A stretch of 64,000 bases of DNA from Candidatus Heimdallarchaeota archaeon (GTDB lineage: Archaea; Asgardarchaeota; Heimdallarchaeia; Heimdallarchaeales; Kariarchaeaceae). The notes under the pieces are model-generated. The model did not search any database. It was given only the letters and a program-made list of their open reading frames with translations, and was not told where the DNA came from. The position numbers and the translations under genes are program-made. Shown piece after piece: positions 34,524-43,457 of this stretch. The stretch covers positions 186,001 through 250,000 of the forward strand of contig JASBSB010000003.1 of assembly GCA_030149205.1 (NCBI GenBank). Reading direction: 5' to 3'. Positions within the stretch are counted from its first letter, which is position 1. The number at the start of each line of letters is the position of its first letter.

Positions 34524-35897
34524 TTATGAATCTGCGTTAACCTTCCCAGACATCATCCTAGATAGTCCTTCAACACCCTCAACAAGAACCGGATGACCAT
34601 ATACCATGTCTGCTAATTGAGACCAGCCAAGATTGTTTTCCATTGCTAAAACTATCATCTGTATGATGCTACCAGTTCTCACACCCCAGAGATGAACTCC
34701 AAGAATCTCATTAGAGCCTTTCCTTCCTATAGCTTTAAGAAAACCTGTGTAATCACCAACAATCATTGATTTTCCGAGCCATTTGTTATAAAATTTTGAA
34801 ACTATTACATCATCACCATACTTATCTCTCGCTTCTTTTTCAGTTAATCCCACTGCTGCTAACTCAGGATAAACAAAAGTCATTCTAGGCATGTTTGGGG
34901 TGCGTAACTTTTCCCAATTAGCTGTTTCTTCTCTGCTTTGTCGTAGGTTATTGAGAACCAGTCTTCCTTGGAAGGCTGCCCAGTTGGTAAACATTGGATT
35001 TCCTATCACATCACCAACTGCAAAAATATGTTTTTGTGTTGTTCTTAGGTATTCATCAACCTTAATCACTCCTCGCTCGGTTTCTACTCCAATCTTTTCC
35101 AAGTTTAAACCAGATATTCTAGGTTTACGACCAGTAGCAACAAGCAAGAAATCCCCGTAGTAATCACCTTTGTTTTCTCCTTCGTATATTGATAATTTAT
35201 ATTTTCCACCCTCAAACATTCCTTGGTCAACGGCATCAACAAACCTACCATTATATATTTTGATACCTAGGGACATCAAATGCTCTTTTATTGCATCAGC
35301 TATTTCTTCATCCTCTCCTGGGAGTAAATGTGGAAGTCCTTCAAAAATGGTAACTTCTGAACCTAAATTATGAAAAGCTTGAGACAGTTCCAAGCCTATT
35401 CTTCCACCACCGATCACAAGAATAGACTTTGGTACATGATCAATATGAAGAAGATCACTTGAAGTAGAATAGTCTACGCTGTTTAACCCTTTAATAGGTG
35501 GAATTGAGGGTTCACTACCGGTCGCTATAGCATACATATCTGAACTATATTTTTCCCCTCCAACTTCAATTGTGAATTGGTCTATGAAACTTGCTTCACC
35601 ATGAATTACTTTAACTCCAACCTTTTCTTCAACATTCCTAAGAGTGCCAGATCGGATACGTTCGACAATTTTATCTTCGAGCGCTTTAGCCGAGTCCAAA
35701 CTTGAATTGTGGAGGGCTGATTCAACAATAGCTTTAGTGGGGATACACCCAGTGTTGATGCATGTTCCCCCGAAATGATGATCTACATCTTTTTCTACAA
35801 TTGCTACCTTCCAACCAGATCTTTGTAAACCTGCTGCAAGACCTCTTCCTGAAGAACCACTCCCTATTGAAATAAAGTCAAACTTTTCCATACACAT
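34524..35897 (-). CDS. Class I pyridine nucleotide-disulfide oxidoreductase (mercuric reductase / dihydrolipoamide dehydrogenase-like)
   Basis: The protein of about 457 residues has an FAD Rossmann motif (GSGSSGRGLAAGL), the redox pair in CINTGCIPTK, the NAD(P) motif VIGGGRIGLELSQ, GDVIG before the FAD phosphate and the C-terminal dimer-interface block HPVLVEGVEGL in place of the usual HPT-E. It reduces a disulfide or quinone-type substrate with NAD(P)H. There is no heavy-metal HMA domain and no lipoyl enzyme nearby, so the substrate is open. The frame starts at a TTG at 35906; ATGs at 35897 and 35891 are likelier, about 20 bases after a TTTAATAAAA element. Confidence 0.85.
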   Translation of the reverse strand: MCMEKFDFISIGSGSSGRGLAAGLQRSGWKVAIVEKDVDHHFGGTCINTGCIPTKAIVESALHNSSLDSAKALEDKIVERIRSGTLRNVEEKVGVKVIHGEASFIDQFTIEVGGEKYSSDMYAIATGSEPSIPPIKGLNSVDYSTSSDLLHIDHVPKSILVIGGGRIGLELSQAFHNLGSEVTIFEGLPHLLPGEDEEIADAIKEHLMSLGIKIYNGRFVDAVDQGMFEGGKYKLSIYEGENKGDYYGDFLLVATGRKPRISGLNLEKIGVETERGVIKVDEYLRTTQKHIFAVGDVIGNPMFTNWAAFQGRLVLNNLRQSREETANWEKLRTPNMPRMTFVYPELAAVGLTEKEARDKYGDDVIVSKFYNKWLGKSMIVGDYTGFLKAIGRKGSNEILGVHLWGVRTGSIIQMIVLAMENNLGWSQLADMVYGHPVLVEGVEGLSRMMSGKVNADS

Positions 35898-35941
35898 AGT
35901 TTCCAACCGTTTTATTAAATGTGTACCTTTTATTTCTAGAA

Positions 35942-36322
35942 CTATTGAGTTTTATCTGATTCGATAATTTCTAGTTTGGTCCGACATACAGGACAAGTGG
36001 AATTGCTCAGTAACCAACTGAATAAATGATTGTAATGAAAAGTACTCAAACAAGAGGGACAAATAATGAGGTCTTTATCAACCTTCTCCCTACAAATGTC
36101 ACAACTATGTTTCTCACCATTTGGCGCATATATTTGCTTCATTTTAATAAATGAGCTACTATCTACTCTGTGTCCACAATGGGGACAAAACTTTGATGTG
36201 GGAGATAAAGGTTTTTTGCAGGACTCACACAGTTTTTGATCCGTATTTACTGATGCACCACATTTATGGCAATATTGAGAGGAATCTCGTAAGTTTGCAC
36301 CACAATTATTACAGTTCAACAA
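35942..36322 (-). CDS. Two zinc ribbons followed by a RING/PHD-like zinc finger
   Basis: The 126-residue protein has a ribbon with Cys4/7/18/21, a second with Cys32/35/46/49, and a C-terminal finger Cys74-x2-Cys77-x10-Cys88-x2-Cys91-x4-His96-x2-His99-x10-Cys110-x2-Cys113. The last half, FHYNHLFSWLLSNSTCPVCR, closely follows the RING-H2 consensus FHxxCLxxWLxxxxxCPxCR, while the ligand order CCCC-HH-CC is nearer PHD/NSE1-type RING variants. It could be an E3-like factor, but no ubiquitin, E1 or E2 gene is seen in the window. It could equally be a general zinc-binding adaptor. Confidence 0.75.
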   Translation of the reverse strand: MLNCNNCGANLRDSSQYCHKCGASVNTDQKLCESCKKPLSPTSKFCPHCGHRVDSSSFIKMKQIYAPNGEKHSCDICREKVDKDLIICPSCLSTFHYNHLFSWLLSNSTCPVCRTKLEIIESDKTQ

Positions 36323-36405
36323 AAAATTTTGTATTAAGGCTAAATAAGCATTAAGGCTATTACCTGAATTTTGAAGAGTTTAATAACCTATTGGGATTTA
36401 ATCTA

Positions 36406-37053
36406 TTATAGTGAAATTAAATATGGAATAGCTAAGCTTATTATTCCCACTGTAAACAAACCGAAGGTCATTGACATATAATTTTTACTCCTCTCTGAAA
36501 TATACTCTGTTCTAATATCCTTTAAGGGTTTTTGGAGATATTTTTGCTCTTCATTTTCAATTTCTTCGAGCTCCTCATCAGTAAACTCATTGATATCGTA
36601 GAAAGTGAACAACACCTCTTGACTTTTTAGTTCTGAGTTCATATCTTTAATTTTAACAGTGTTAGTAGTGGAACCATTAAAATCATTTAAAGTAAGTTCT
36701 ATATCTAAAATTCCGTTCTCAAGATCAAATTGTCTTAACTCTTTCTCATTGCTTAACAAGATAATTTTATCAATTTTATCATCAGTTCGAAAGACTTTGA
36801 ATGGTACTTTATTATAAAAGGTTCCTCCATCTCTAGGAGATACAATAACTAAAGGCCTCAATGGTGTATACCTTCCCGGACCTATCAACCCTCCAACGAT
36901 AAACAGTAACCCTGATGTGCTTAAGACAAAAATAGTAAATGGTGCATTTGTGTGTTTAGTGATAAGAAAATAGATTATATACTCTACCATCCAAATTAGC
37001 AAAGATATACCAGACCCTATGAAAATCCCTTGCTGGTATTTTTTGAAATCCAT
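36406..37053 (-). CDS. Membrane protein with two N-terminal and one C-terminal helix
   Basis: The 215-residue protein has hydrophobic helices near residues 10-31 and 40-57, a soluble beta-rich domain of about 120 residues (VIVSPRDGGTFYNKVPFKVF, with an Ig- or big-like look), a strongly acidic patch (FTDEELEEIENEEQKY) and a last helix near 195-213. No family was recognised. It starts 17 bases after the neighbouring membrane-protein gene, so both are cotranscribed. Role unknown. Confidence 0.65.
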   Translation of the reverse strand: MDFKKYQQGIFIGSGISLLIWMVEYIIYFLITKHTNAPFTIFVLSTSGLLFIVGGLIGPGRYTPLRPLVIVSPRDGGTFYNKVPFKVFRTDDKIDKIILLSNEKELRQFDLENGILDIELTLNDFNGSTTNTVKIKDMNSELKSQEVLFTFYDINEFTDEELEEIENEEQKYLQKPLKDIRTEYISERSKNYMSMTFGLFTVGIISLAIPYLISL

Positions 37054-37070
37054 TTTAATCCTTTATGGTT

Positions 37071-37637
37071 TTAATCCTTTTTATTTTCGGTGTTATCAAA
37101 ATCACCAGTCAACACTCTTCTCAATCTATCCCTTTCTGCTCTATCCTTAGCCTTCTTTTCTGAGGTCAAAACAGTTATCTGATCAAAGAAATCACGTGTC
37201 TCATGTACACGATTTTTTCTTTTTTCTTCCCTTTCTTTTCTATATTCTGAATTAAATTCTCTCGAGATAACCTGTAAAATGGGCAACTTTTCCTTTCTTT
37301 CAATAGTTCGGATTAATCTCATCACATAGAAAAATTGAGAGGTTAGAGTACCTACAATAAAGAGGATAAATAACCCTGTTCCGAATACCCCCCCAAGGTT
37401 TAAACTCGACAACGCAAGCCCAAAGGTTATTAACGCTACTGAAAGGAAAATTAAAACCAGGAGAGGAATAGCTACAAATATATAAATAAGTTGTACTATT
37501 GCCTGAGTGAGAATTGGACTTCCATTGTAAAACAAAACCATCCAAATCAAAATTACTACAAATGGTAAAATTAAGACAGGAATGTACCAATATAATTTGG
37601 TTAATATTTCTTGTAGAATTGTGTCAAGAACGCTCAT
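37071..37637 (-). CDS. Membrane protein with four predicted helices and a charged tail
   Basis: From the ATG at 37637 the protein has 188 residues: hydrophobic helices near 18-40, 46-65, 68-90 and 90-110, then a charged cytoplasmic tail rich in Arg, Lys and Glu (about 70 residues, EREEKRKNRVHETRDFFDQI). A longer frame begins at 37688, but a TATA-like TTATATTTAA lies 15-25 bases before 37637, favouring a leaderless start there. It is upstream of, and cotranscribed with, the other membrane protein. No family recognised. Confidence 0.6.
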   Translation of the reverse strand: MSVLDTILQEILTKLYWYIPVLILPFVVILIWMVLFYNGSPILTQAIVQLIYIFVAIPLLVLIFLSVALITFGLALSSLNLGGVFGTGLFILFIVGTLTSQFFYVMRLIRTIERKEKLPILQVISREFNSEYRKEREEKRKNRVHETRDFFDQITVLTSEKKAKDRAERDRLRRVLTGDFDNTENKKD

Positions 37638-37704
37638 ATAACATATTAAATATAATTTGAACCTATAAGAACTTATTGAATTATCCAAATCTCAGTGATT
37701 GTAT

Positions 37705-38979
37705 CTATGTTCCTTCATCATACGCAGTAAGATAGGCTGTTTGCTCATCAGATAATCTGTCAAGCTCAATTCCCATTGAGACTAGCTTATATTCTGCAAT
37801 ATCTTTATCAATCTCATCAGGTAAAGTATATACATGGTTACCTGTCACATCGATTTTCTTTTGTGCTAATGAAACCAAAGACATTAACTGACCGGAAAAG
37901 GACATATCCATGACTTCAGATGGATGCCCTTCAGCAGCTGCTAAGTTAACTAGTCTACCTCTTGCAAGTAAATACACTTTATGACCCTCTGGTAAGACAA
38001 TTTCCTCATTGTTAGGTCTAATTTCCTTAACGGAAGTAGCATACTCTAACAAAGCATCAACCTGAATTTCAACGTCATAATGACCTGTATTGGAGAGAAT
38101 TGCACCATCCTTCATAGTCTTGATATGATCCAATGTGATAACATCCTTCATTCCAGTGGTTGTAACAAAGACATCACCAACTTTGGCTGCTGTCTCCATT
38201 TTTTGCACAACAAATCCCTCCAATGTAGCTTTTAACGCTGCAATTGGGTCTATCTCGGTTACAATTACGTTTGCTCCCATACCTTTTGCTCTGTTTGCAA
38301 CGCCTCTACCACAATGACCATATCCTGCAACCACAATGGTCTTACCTGCTAACAATATCGAAGTTGCTCGTAAAATACCATCTAGGGTGGACTGCCCAGT
38401 CCCATAGACATTGTCAAACTCCCATTTAGTTGGAGTATCGTTCACCGCGATAACGGGGTATTTTAATTTAGAATCTGCATCCATTGCCCTCAATCGATGT
38501 ACACCCGTAGTTGTCTCTTCTGTACCACCTAAAATTCCTTTTGCGAGTTCAGAATGGTTATTATGCACTCTAAAAATTAAATCTGCTCCATCGTCTAATG
38601 TCAATGTTGGTTTAAACTCAAGTGTTTTATCTATCGCCCAGTAGTAATTCTCTGTGTCCATACCATGCCATGCCCAGATTTTGATTCCATTTTTTGCCAA
38701 GGCTGCCGCTATGGTATCATTAGTTGATAGAGGATTACATCCTGACCAAGCTACTTCTGCACCAGCTGCAACTAAAGTTTCTACAAGTACTGCTGTCTCC
38801 TTGGTTACATGCAAACAACCAGCAACTCTTTGACCTTTTAATGGTTTTGTTTTTGAAAACTCGTCCCTAAGTTTCATTAAAACAGGCATTCGTGATTCTG
38901 CCCAGTCAATTCTAAGTCTACCCTCATCGGAGAGTGAAAGATCCTTAACTTTGAATGTTTCTCCTTGATCCATATTCAA
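37705..38979 (-). CDS. ahcY: S-adenosyl-L-homocysteine hydrolase
   Basis: The enzyme cleaves S-adenosylhomocysteine to homocysteine and adenosine, removing the inhibitor of methyltransferases. The 424-residue protein shows CLHVTKETAVLVETL, the GTGQSTLDGILRATSILLAGK block, the NAD Rossmann GYGHCGRGVANRAKGMGA, TEIDPI and SNTGHYDVEI. The C-terminus is the short archaeal form. NAD is a tightly bound cofactor. It stands 42 bases from livF on the same strand but has no functional link to the transporter. Confidence 0.95.
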   Translation of the reverse strand: MNMDQGETFKVKDLSLSDEGRLRIDWAESRMPVLMKLRDEFSKTKPLKGQRVAGCLHVTKETAVLVETLVAAGAEVAWSGCNPLSTNDTIAAALAKNGIKIWAWHGMDTENYYWAIDKTLEFKPTLTLDDGADLIFRVHNNHSELAKGILGGTEETTTGVHRLRAMDADSKLKYPVIAVNDTPTKWEFDNVYGTGQSTLDGILRATSILLAGKTIVVAGYGHCGRGVANRAKGMGANVIVTEIDPIAALKATLEGFVVQKMETAAKVGDVFVTTTGMKDVITLDHIKTMKDGAILSNTGHYDVEIQVDALLEYATSVKEIRPNNEEIVLPEGHKVYLLARGRLVNLAAAEGHPSEVMDMSFSGQLMSLVSLAQKKIDVTGNHVYTLPDEIDKDIAEYKLVSMGIELDRLSDEQTAYLTAYDEGT

Positions 38980-39021
38980 ACTTCGTTTTTTATAATTTTT
39001 AATTGTTTACATACAATTCCT

Positions 39022-39765
39022 TTATTCAGCCTTCACAAAACCTAAGAACTTTCGACCCAACTCAGGATCTTTCAGAATGTTTTGGGCTTCACCATGAAAT
39101 ACGACCTTACCACTTGAAAACACGTAGGCATAATCTGACCTCGAAAGCGCTGATTTGGCATTTTGTTCAACAAGGAGCAAGGTTAAACCTAACTCCCTAA
39201 GTTCAGTTATTTTCTCTAAAATCATGTCAACATATGAGGGGCTTAAGGCTGCGGTTGGTTCGTCCAAGATCAAAAATCGAGGTCTGGTCATTAAAGCCCT
39301 CCCCAATGCTAACATCTGTCTCTGACCACCAGAAAGCTTAGATGCAAAATCATGTCTTCGAGGATACAAATCAGGAAATAATGAAAATATTTCTTCGATA
39401 TGATCATCAACGTTATCTTCCTGTAGGAATGCACCTAACTCAAGATTTTCACGGATAGTTAAATCTGGAAAGACATTATCGACCTGAGGAACATATGACA
39501 TCCCCATTTTTATCAGATCGCTAGTTTTTGAATCCATGATAGGATATCCGAAGTAGGAAATTTCTCCTGTAAAATAATTTGCTATCCCAGTTAAAACCTT
39601 TAGAAAGGTAGATTTTCCACAACCGTTAGGACCTATTATTGTAACTATTTCTTCCTTAGCAACAGAGAGGGAAATTTCATAAAGAATCTGAATTTTGCCA
39701 TATCCACCATCTAAGGAATTAACCTTCAAAATTGCTTTCTTACCAATATTCCGATCTTCTGTCAT
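39022..39765 (-). CDS. livF: Branched-chain amino-acid ABC transporter ATPase LivF
   Basis: The 247-residue ATPase has Walker A GPNGCGKS, the LivF-type QVDNVFPDLTIRENLELGA, the signature SGGQRQMLALGRAL, Walker B LILDEPTAALSP and the H-loop region LLLVEQNAKSALS where Gln replaces the usual His, as is common in LivF. It energises import with LivG. Last gene of the livH-M-G-F operon, two bases after livG. Confidence 0.93.
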   Translation of the reverse strand: MTEDRNIGKKAILKVNSLDGGYGKIQILYEISLSVAKEEIVTIIGPNGCGKSTFLKVLTGIANYFTGEISYFGYPIMDSKTSDLIKMGMSYVPQVDNVFPDLTIRENLELGAFLQEDNVDDHIEEIFSLFPDLYPRRHDFASKLSGGQRQMLALGRALMTRPRFLILDEPTAALSPSYVDMILEKITELRELGLTLLLVEQNAKSALSRSDYAYVFSSGKVVFHGEAQNILKDPELGRKFLGFVKAE

Positions 39766-39767
39766 AT

Positions 39768-40535
39768 TTAGTACCCCAAATATATTTCGGCAACACCTTT
39801 ATGCTTTAGAATTTCTTCTGGTGTTCCACTTGTCAAAATTTTACCAAGATTCATAACATATACAAAGTCAATTCCTGTGCCTAAAATAAACTCTAAGTTA
39901 TGTTCAATTATAAAAATAGTAACTCCTGTAATTTTTCTTAAGTTGTCAAGCTGTTGAAATATCTTTTCGACCAGCGGTCCAGCGACACCTGCAACAGGTT
40001 CATCTAGAAGTAGAACCCGAGGATTACTCATCATCACACGAGCAATATCAACAAGTTTCGATTGCCCACCAGAGAGTTCTGATGCCTTATTAAACGCCAT
40101 ATGATCGATTTCTAAAATTTCAAGAACGTTATAGGCTTTTTCTATCAAAATGTCTTCTACTTCCTTTACACTTTTGGGAAAAACTAAGCCTCTTATTCTT
40201 GTCCCTAATTGGTTTTTAGGAGGAAGCAGGATATTTTCCATAACAGTTAAGTTTCTCCAAAGCCTAGTGTTTTGAAATGTTCGAGAGAGACCCAATAAGT
40301 TTATTTTGTCAGATGGTAGATGTGAGGCTTCCTGACCGTAAATCAACACATTTCCTCTTTGGTATGGAATTAACCCTGTTATAGCATTAAAGGTTGTAGA
40401 TTTACCACATCCATTTGGACCAATTAGACCTGTGATTGATCCAGATTTGACTTTGAAATCAATATTATTAACTGCAACTAGACCATCATAGCTCTTAAAT
40501 AAGTTGCTTATTTCCAAAGCATATTCATCATTCAT
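39768..40535 (-). CDS. livG: Branched-chain amino-acid ABC transporter ATPase LivG
   Basis: The 255-residue ATPase has Walker A GPNGCGKSTTF, LSRTFQNTRLWRNLTVMEN typical of LivG, signature SGGQSKLVDIARVM, Walker B VLLLDEPVAGVAG and H-loop IIEHNLEF. The frame begins at 40580, but the ATG at 40535, which overlaps the livM stop and has AAGGAG upstream, matches the family start. The signature reads SGGQSK where SGGQQR is common. It partners LivF. Confidence 0.93.
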   Translation of the reverse strand: MNDEYALEISNLFKSYDGLVAVNNIDFKVKSGSITGLIGPNGCGKSTTFNAITGLIPYQRGNVLIYGQEASHLPSDKINLLGLSRTFQNTRLWRNLTVMENILLPPKNQLGTRIRGLVFPKSVKEVEDILIEKAYNVLEILEIDHMAFNKASELSGGQSKLVDIARVMMSNPRVLLLDEPVAGVAGPLVEKIFQQLDNLRKITGVTIFIIEHNLEFILGTGIDFVYVMNLGKILTSGTPEEILKHKGVAEIYLGY

Positions 40536-41691
40536 CCTTATCAAGCTCCTTTTGTTCTCTTTGTTGATTATTAATACCATTCATTTCAGATGATGGGATA
40601 GTTAAACTTGTATCGATAATATCTTTTAAAGGTATTTTAGCATTTAACTTTCTTTTAGGTCTATATGGTAATTCAGGAATTACACCTTTTTCAAAATATC
40701 TTGTGAAGACCAATATCACAATCCCAACAAAACTTAATTGTAAATAATTCAAATCAAGGCTAACAGAATTTTTTGCATTGAAAAAGTTTAACCAAACTCC
40801 ATTCCCAAATACAGTACCCTCAATGTTAATCAACCAAAACCTGTATATTGAATTGAAAAAATCTATGATCACTGTATAAAATGAAGTAGAATTAGCTTGA
40901 AATTGGGCAGAAACTGTTGTAACTAGATTGTTTGTCAAAACAATAATGAAGCTTCCGATTACCATCCCTTTGTTGTTTCCTCTTCCTCCCATTACGAAAG
41001 CAGCCCATACAACAAATGTGGTAGTTACAGGGTCAAGAAATTGAGAAGAAAATCCACTTAGTTCCCAAGCCCATAGAGAGCCAGCAAATGCTGCCACTCC
41101 AGCGCCTATAGCTAATGCGACAGCTTTATACTGAAAAATGTTATAACCATATGATTTTGTGACATCTTCATCCTCTCTAATTGTTCTAAGAACCCTTCCA
41201 TAAGGACTATTTCCAAGATATTCAAGCAAAATGAACAAAATTAAAAATAGGCTTAAACCAAATAGAGCTTGGAACCCAAAAAACGGTATTGTTGGAAAGT
41301 TCTGCTTCCACCAATCAGAAAATGGTATTTGATAATCTGCGATTCCAGGAACACTTATACCACTACCCTGATTGCTAGTTCTTAACCAAGGTTCAACAAC
41401 CATCATTTTTTGTAAAACTGCACCAAGAGATATTGTAACGATAGCAAAATAATCTGTTCTCAGCTTTAAAGATGGAAAGGCTAATAGATACCCAATAAAT
41501 GCAGAGATTAATACACCTAAAAACATTCCAACTATTGAATTTAATCCATACACCCTATTTAGAAGAGTAGGAACAATTGCCCCTATTGCAACAAAAAATA
41601 TGACACCAAAATTAACTAAACCTGTATATCCTGTGTGAATATTCAATGATAATGCCATAATCCCGAATATTGCAAAAAAAAATGAACACAA
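40528..41691 (-). CDS. livM: Branched-chain amino-acid permease LivM, frame broken at its 5' end
   Basis: The frame of 387 residues has LivM features: MALSLNIHTGYTGLVNFGV, SLKLRTDYFAIVTISLGAV, GRVLRTIREDEDVTKSYGYN (EAA-like) and VTTTFVVWAAFVMGGRGNNKG. It starts only at a TTG and lacks the first helices a LivM should have. Those helices (FVFSFTLLTLLLLIQPASGY onward) lie in the livH frame. The two frames join perfectly if one T is removed from the T9 run at 41674-41682. So the real product is probably a LivH-LivM fusion, or the run is a slippage site. The C-terminus has a charged tail of about 35 residues. Confidence 0.85.
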   Translation of the reverse strand: MCSFFFAIFGIMALSLNIHTGYTGLVNFGVIFFVAIGAIVPTLLNRVYGLNSIVGMFLGVLISAFIGYLLAFPSLKLRTDYFAIVTISLGAVLQKMMVVEPWLRTSNQGSGISVPGIADYQIPFSDWWKQNFPTIPFFGFQALFGLSLFLILFILLEYLGNSPYGRVLRTIREDEDVTKSYGYNIFQYKAVALAIGAGVAAFAGSLWAWELSGFSSQFLDPVTTTFVVWAAFVMGGRGNNKGMVIGSFIIVLTNNLVTTVSAQFQANSTSFYTVIIDFFNSIYRFWLINIEGTVFGNGVWLNFFNAKNSVSLDLNYLQLSFVGIVILVFTRYFEKGVIPELPYRPKRKLNAKIPLKDIIDTSLTIPSSEMNGINNQQREQKELDKDE

Positions 41692-43249
41692 TAAAAATGA
41701 AATTTAAGTATTCATTATAACCACTTGCAGGTTGAATCAACAATAGAAGTGTCAATAGAGTGAAAGAGAAGACAAAGAAAATGTTTTGATTCTTGGGAGT
41801 TTCTAAATCCCCAAATTTACTTTTAAACCATCTGACCCTTTTTTTAATGTTATCAGATATTCGAAAGTATTGATGTATCAACATCCTAAAATTTGAAATT
41901 ATTTTATTTGTAAATTTATTTCGTGAAAATGCTTTACTCACAAAACTTATCCTGTGAGGAGTTGAAACAGCTTTATATTCATCGACGGTAACCAAAGAAA
42001 ACTTGTTCTGTTCCTTTCTTGTGTGGTCCTTATTTTTAAAATTATCAACCCAATTTGCTATTTTCGGTTGGACATCTTTCAACCAATTTTCAATGGAATA
42101 ACCGATACCTTCTGTATAAAAAAACAAAACAAAAATTAATAAAATAAATGGTACAATTTCTTCGTATGAAGTCAGGGTGTTTCTCCCTAATGGGTCAGCA
42201 AAAGAACTTAGAAAAGGAGAACTAACAGACCGAAATCCGCCAACAATAAATGAAGCAATTAATACTCCTGGTAGTGAACCAACACTGCCGAGCACAATAC
42301 AGGCAAACGCTGGTAACAGAAAATCAGCCGCAACTTCTGGTTTTATAGGAATTGCCATGGCAACTAAAGCTCCAGCAAACGCAGATGTACCTCCTGAGAT
42401 AAACCAGCTCAATTTATACACTTTCTCGACATCAACACCAGAACTTGCCGCAAGACTCGGATTTGAGGAGGTTGCTCGAAGTGATTTTCCGAATTTTGAA
42501 TATTGAATGAATATTATAATACCAATCACAACTAAAATTAATGAAGAAATTATCAATATATCAATTGCTGAAATAGTATAAGTTGACAAGGAAGTTACAG
42601 TTAAAAAGCTTGTATTACCAAAACCCATGACGAGTCTAGGATCAGGTATTGTAATTTGAGATTGAGAGAATATTGGGTTGAAATGAAAATCTGACCCCGA
42701 AAACCTTAAATAAATTGCAGATCTAATAACTAATGCCAAACCTAATGAAGCAATCATTAAGGTTTGGATGGATGAATTCCTATCTCTCAATGGTTTGAAG
42801 ATTATTATATCAGAAAGAACTGCAATTAGTCCCCCAACAATAAATGAAAACACTAACGCAGTAGGCAACAAAAGAATAGAAAATGAATTTCCTCTTGAAA
42901 ATATATTCATGCTTTGAAGATAAAGTGCGGTATAAGCTCCTAAAGTAACGAATTCTGCTTGGGCAAAGTTTGCAAATTTGAAGACCTTGTAAGTAAGAGT
43001 TAATCCGAACCCAATTGTTAGATATAAGGCTCCCCAGAACAAAGCACTTCTTGTTGTAGCAAAAACTGGTATGATAACGTCTGCTTGTTTCCCTATAAAA
43101 ACAAAAATTACTTGGAAAAATATCCAAACTAAAGATATGTATCCTATCAATTTACCGAATTTTCTTAATTTTGATGTACTATCAAATTTAACACCTTCCA
43201 TTGTCATTGATAATGATTCATTCTGATTGTCTTCATTAGCTTCATCCAT
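41612..43249 (-). CDS. livH: Branched-chain amino-acid permease LivH with trailing LivM helices
   Basis: The first about 390 residues are a LivH permease: GFGLTLTYKVFKFANFAQAEFVTLGAY, SLGLALVIRSAIYLRFSG, and an EAA-like SLRATSSNPSLAASSGVDVEKVY segment, then CIVLGSVGSLPG. A basic linker of about 100 residues follows, and then two hydrophobic helices that belong to LivM. The frame ends at 41612 with 26 out-of-frame residues past the T9 run. The protein has also an N-terminal extension of about 50 residues with one helix. Expected to form the membrane channel with LivM, powered by LivG and LivF. Confidence 0.87.
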   Translation of the reverse strand: MDEANEDNQNESLSMTMEGVKFDSTSKLRKFGKLIGYISLVWIFFQVIFVFIGKQADVIIPVFATTRSALFWGALYLTIGFGLTLTYKVFKFANFAQAEFVTLGAYTALYLQSMNIFSRGNSFSILLLPTALVFSFIVGGLIAVLSDIIIFKPLRDRNSSIQTLMIASLGLALVIRSAIYLRFSGSDFHFNPIFSQSQITIPDPRLVMGFGNTSFLTVTSLSTYTISAIDILIISSLILVVIGIIIFIQYSKFGKSLRATSSNPSLAASSGVDVEKVYKLSWFISGGTSAFAGALVAMAIPIKPEVAADFLLPAFACIVLGSVGSLPGVLIASFIVGGFRSVSSPFLSSFADPLGRNTLTSYEEIVPFILLIFVLFFYTEGIGYSIENWLKDVQPKIANWVDNFKNKDHTRKEQNKFSLVTVDEYKAVSTPHRISFVSKAFSRNKFTNKIISNFRMLIHQYFRISDNIKKRVRWFKSKFGDLETPKNQNIFFVFSFTLLTLLLLIQPASGYNEYLNFIFIVFIFFCNIRDYGIIIEYSHRIYRFS

Positions 43250-43457
43250 AAAAACAAAGATTAATACATAGTCTTAAACATATCGGGTTCAACAATTTAT
43301 CAGATGAATATTTACTAAATTATTGGAAAAAGTTCAAATTATATGACAGTTTAGTACACATTATTCGAAAATTTATCCTTGTCAGTTTTGTTGAAAATTA
43401 TTAACTATGATTCTTTAGACTTAATGTTTCTTGTTTTAAGTATACGATTTAACTAAT

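Noticed and set aside
42177..42506. 109-codon plus-strand frame
   Set aside because: Entirely antisense to the clear LivH permease; its Ala/Pro content mirrors the permease codons.
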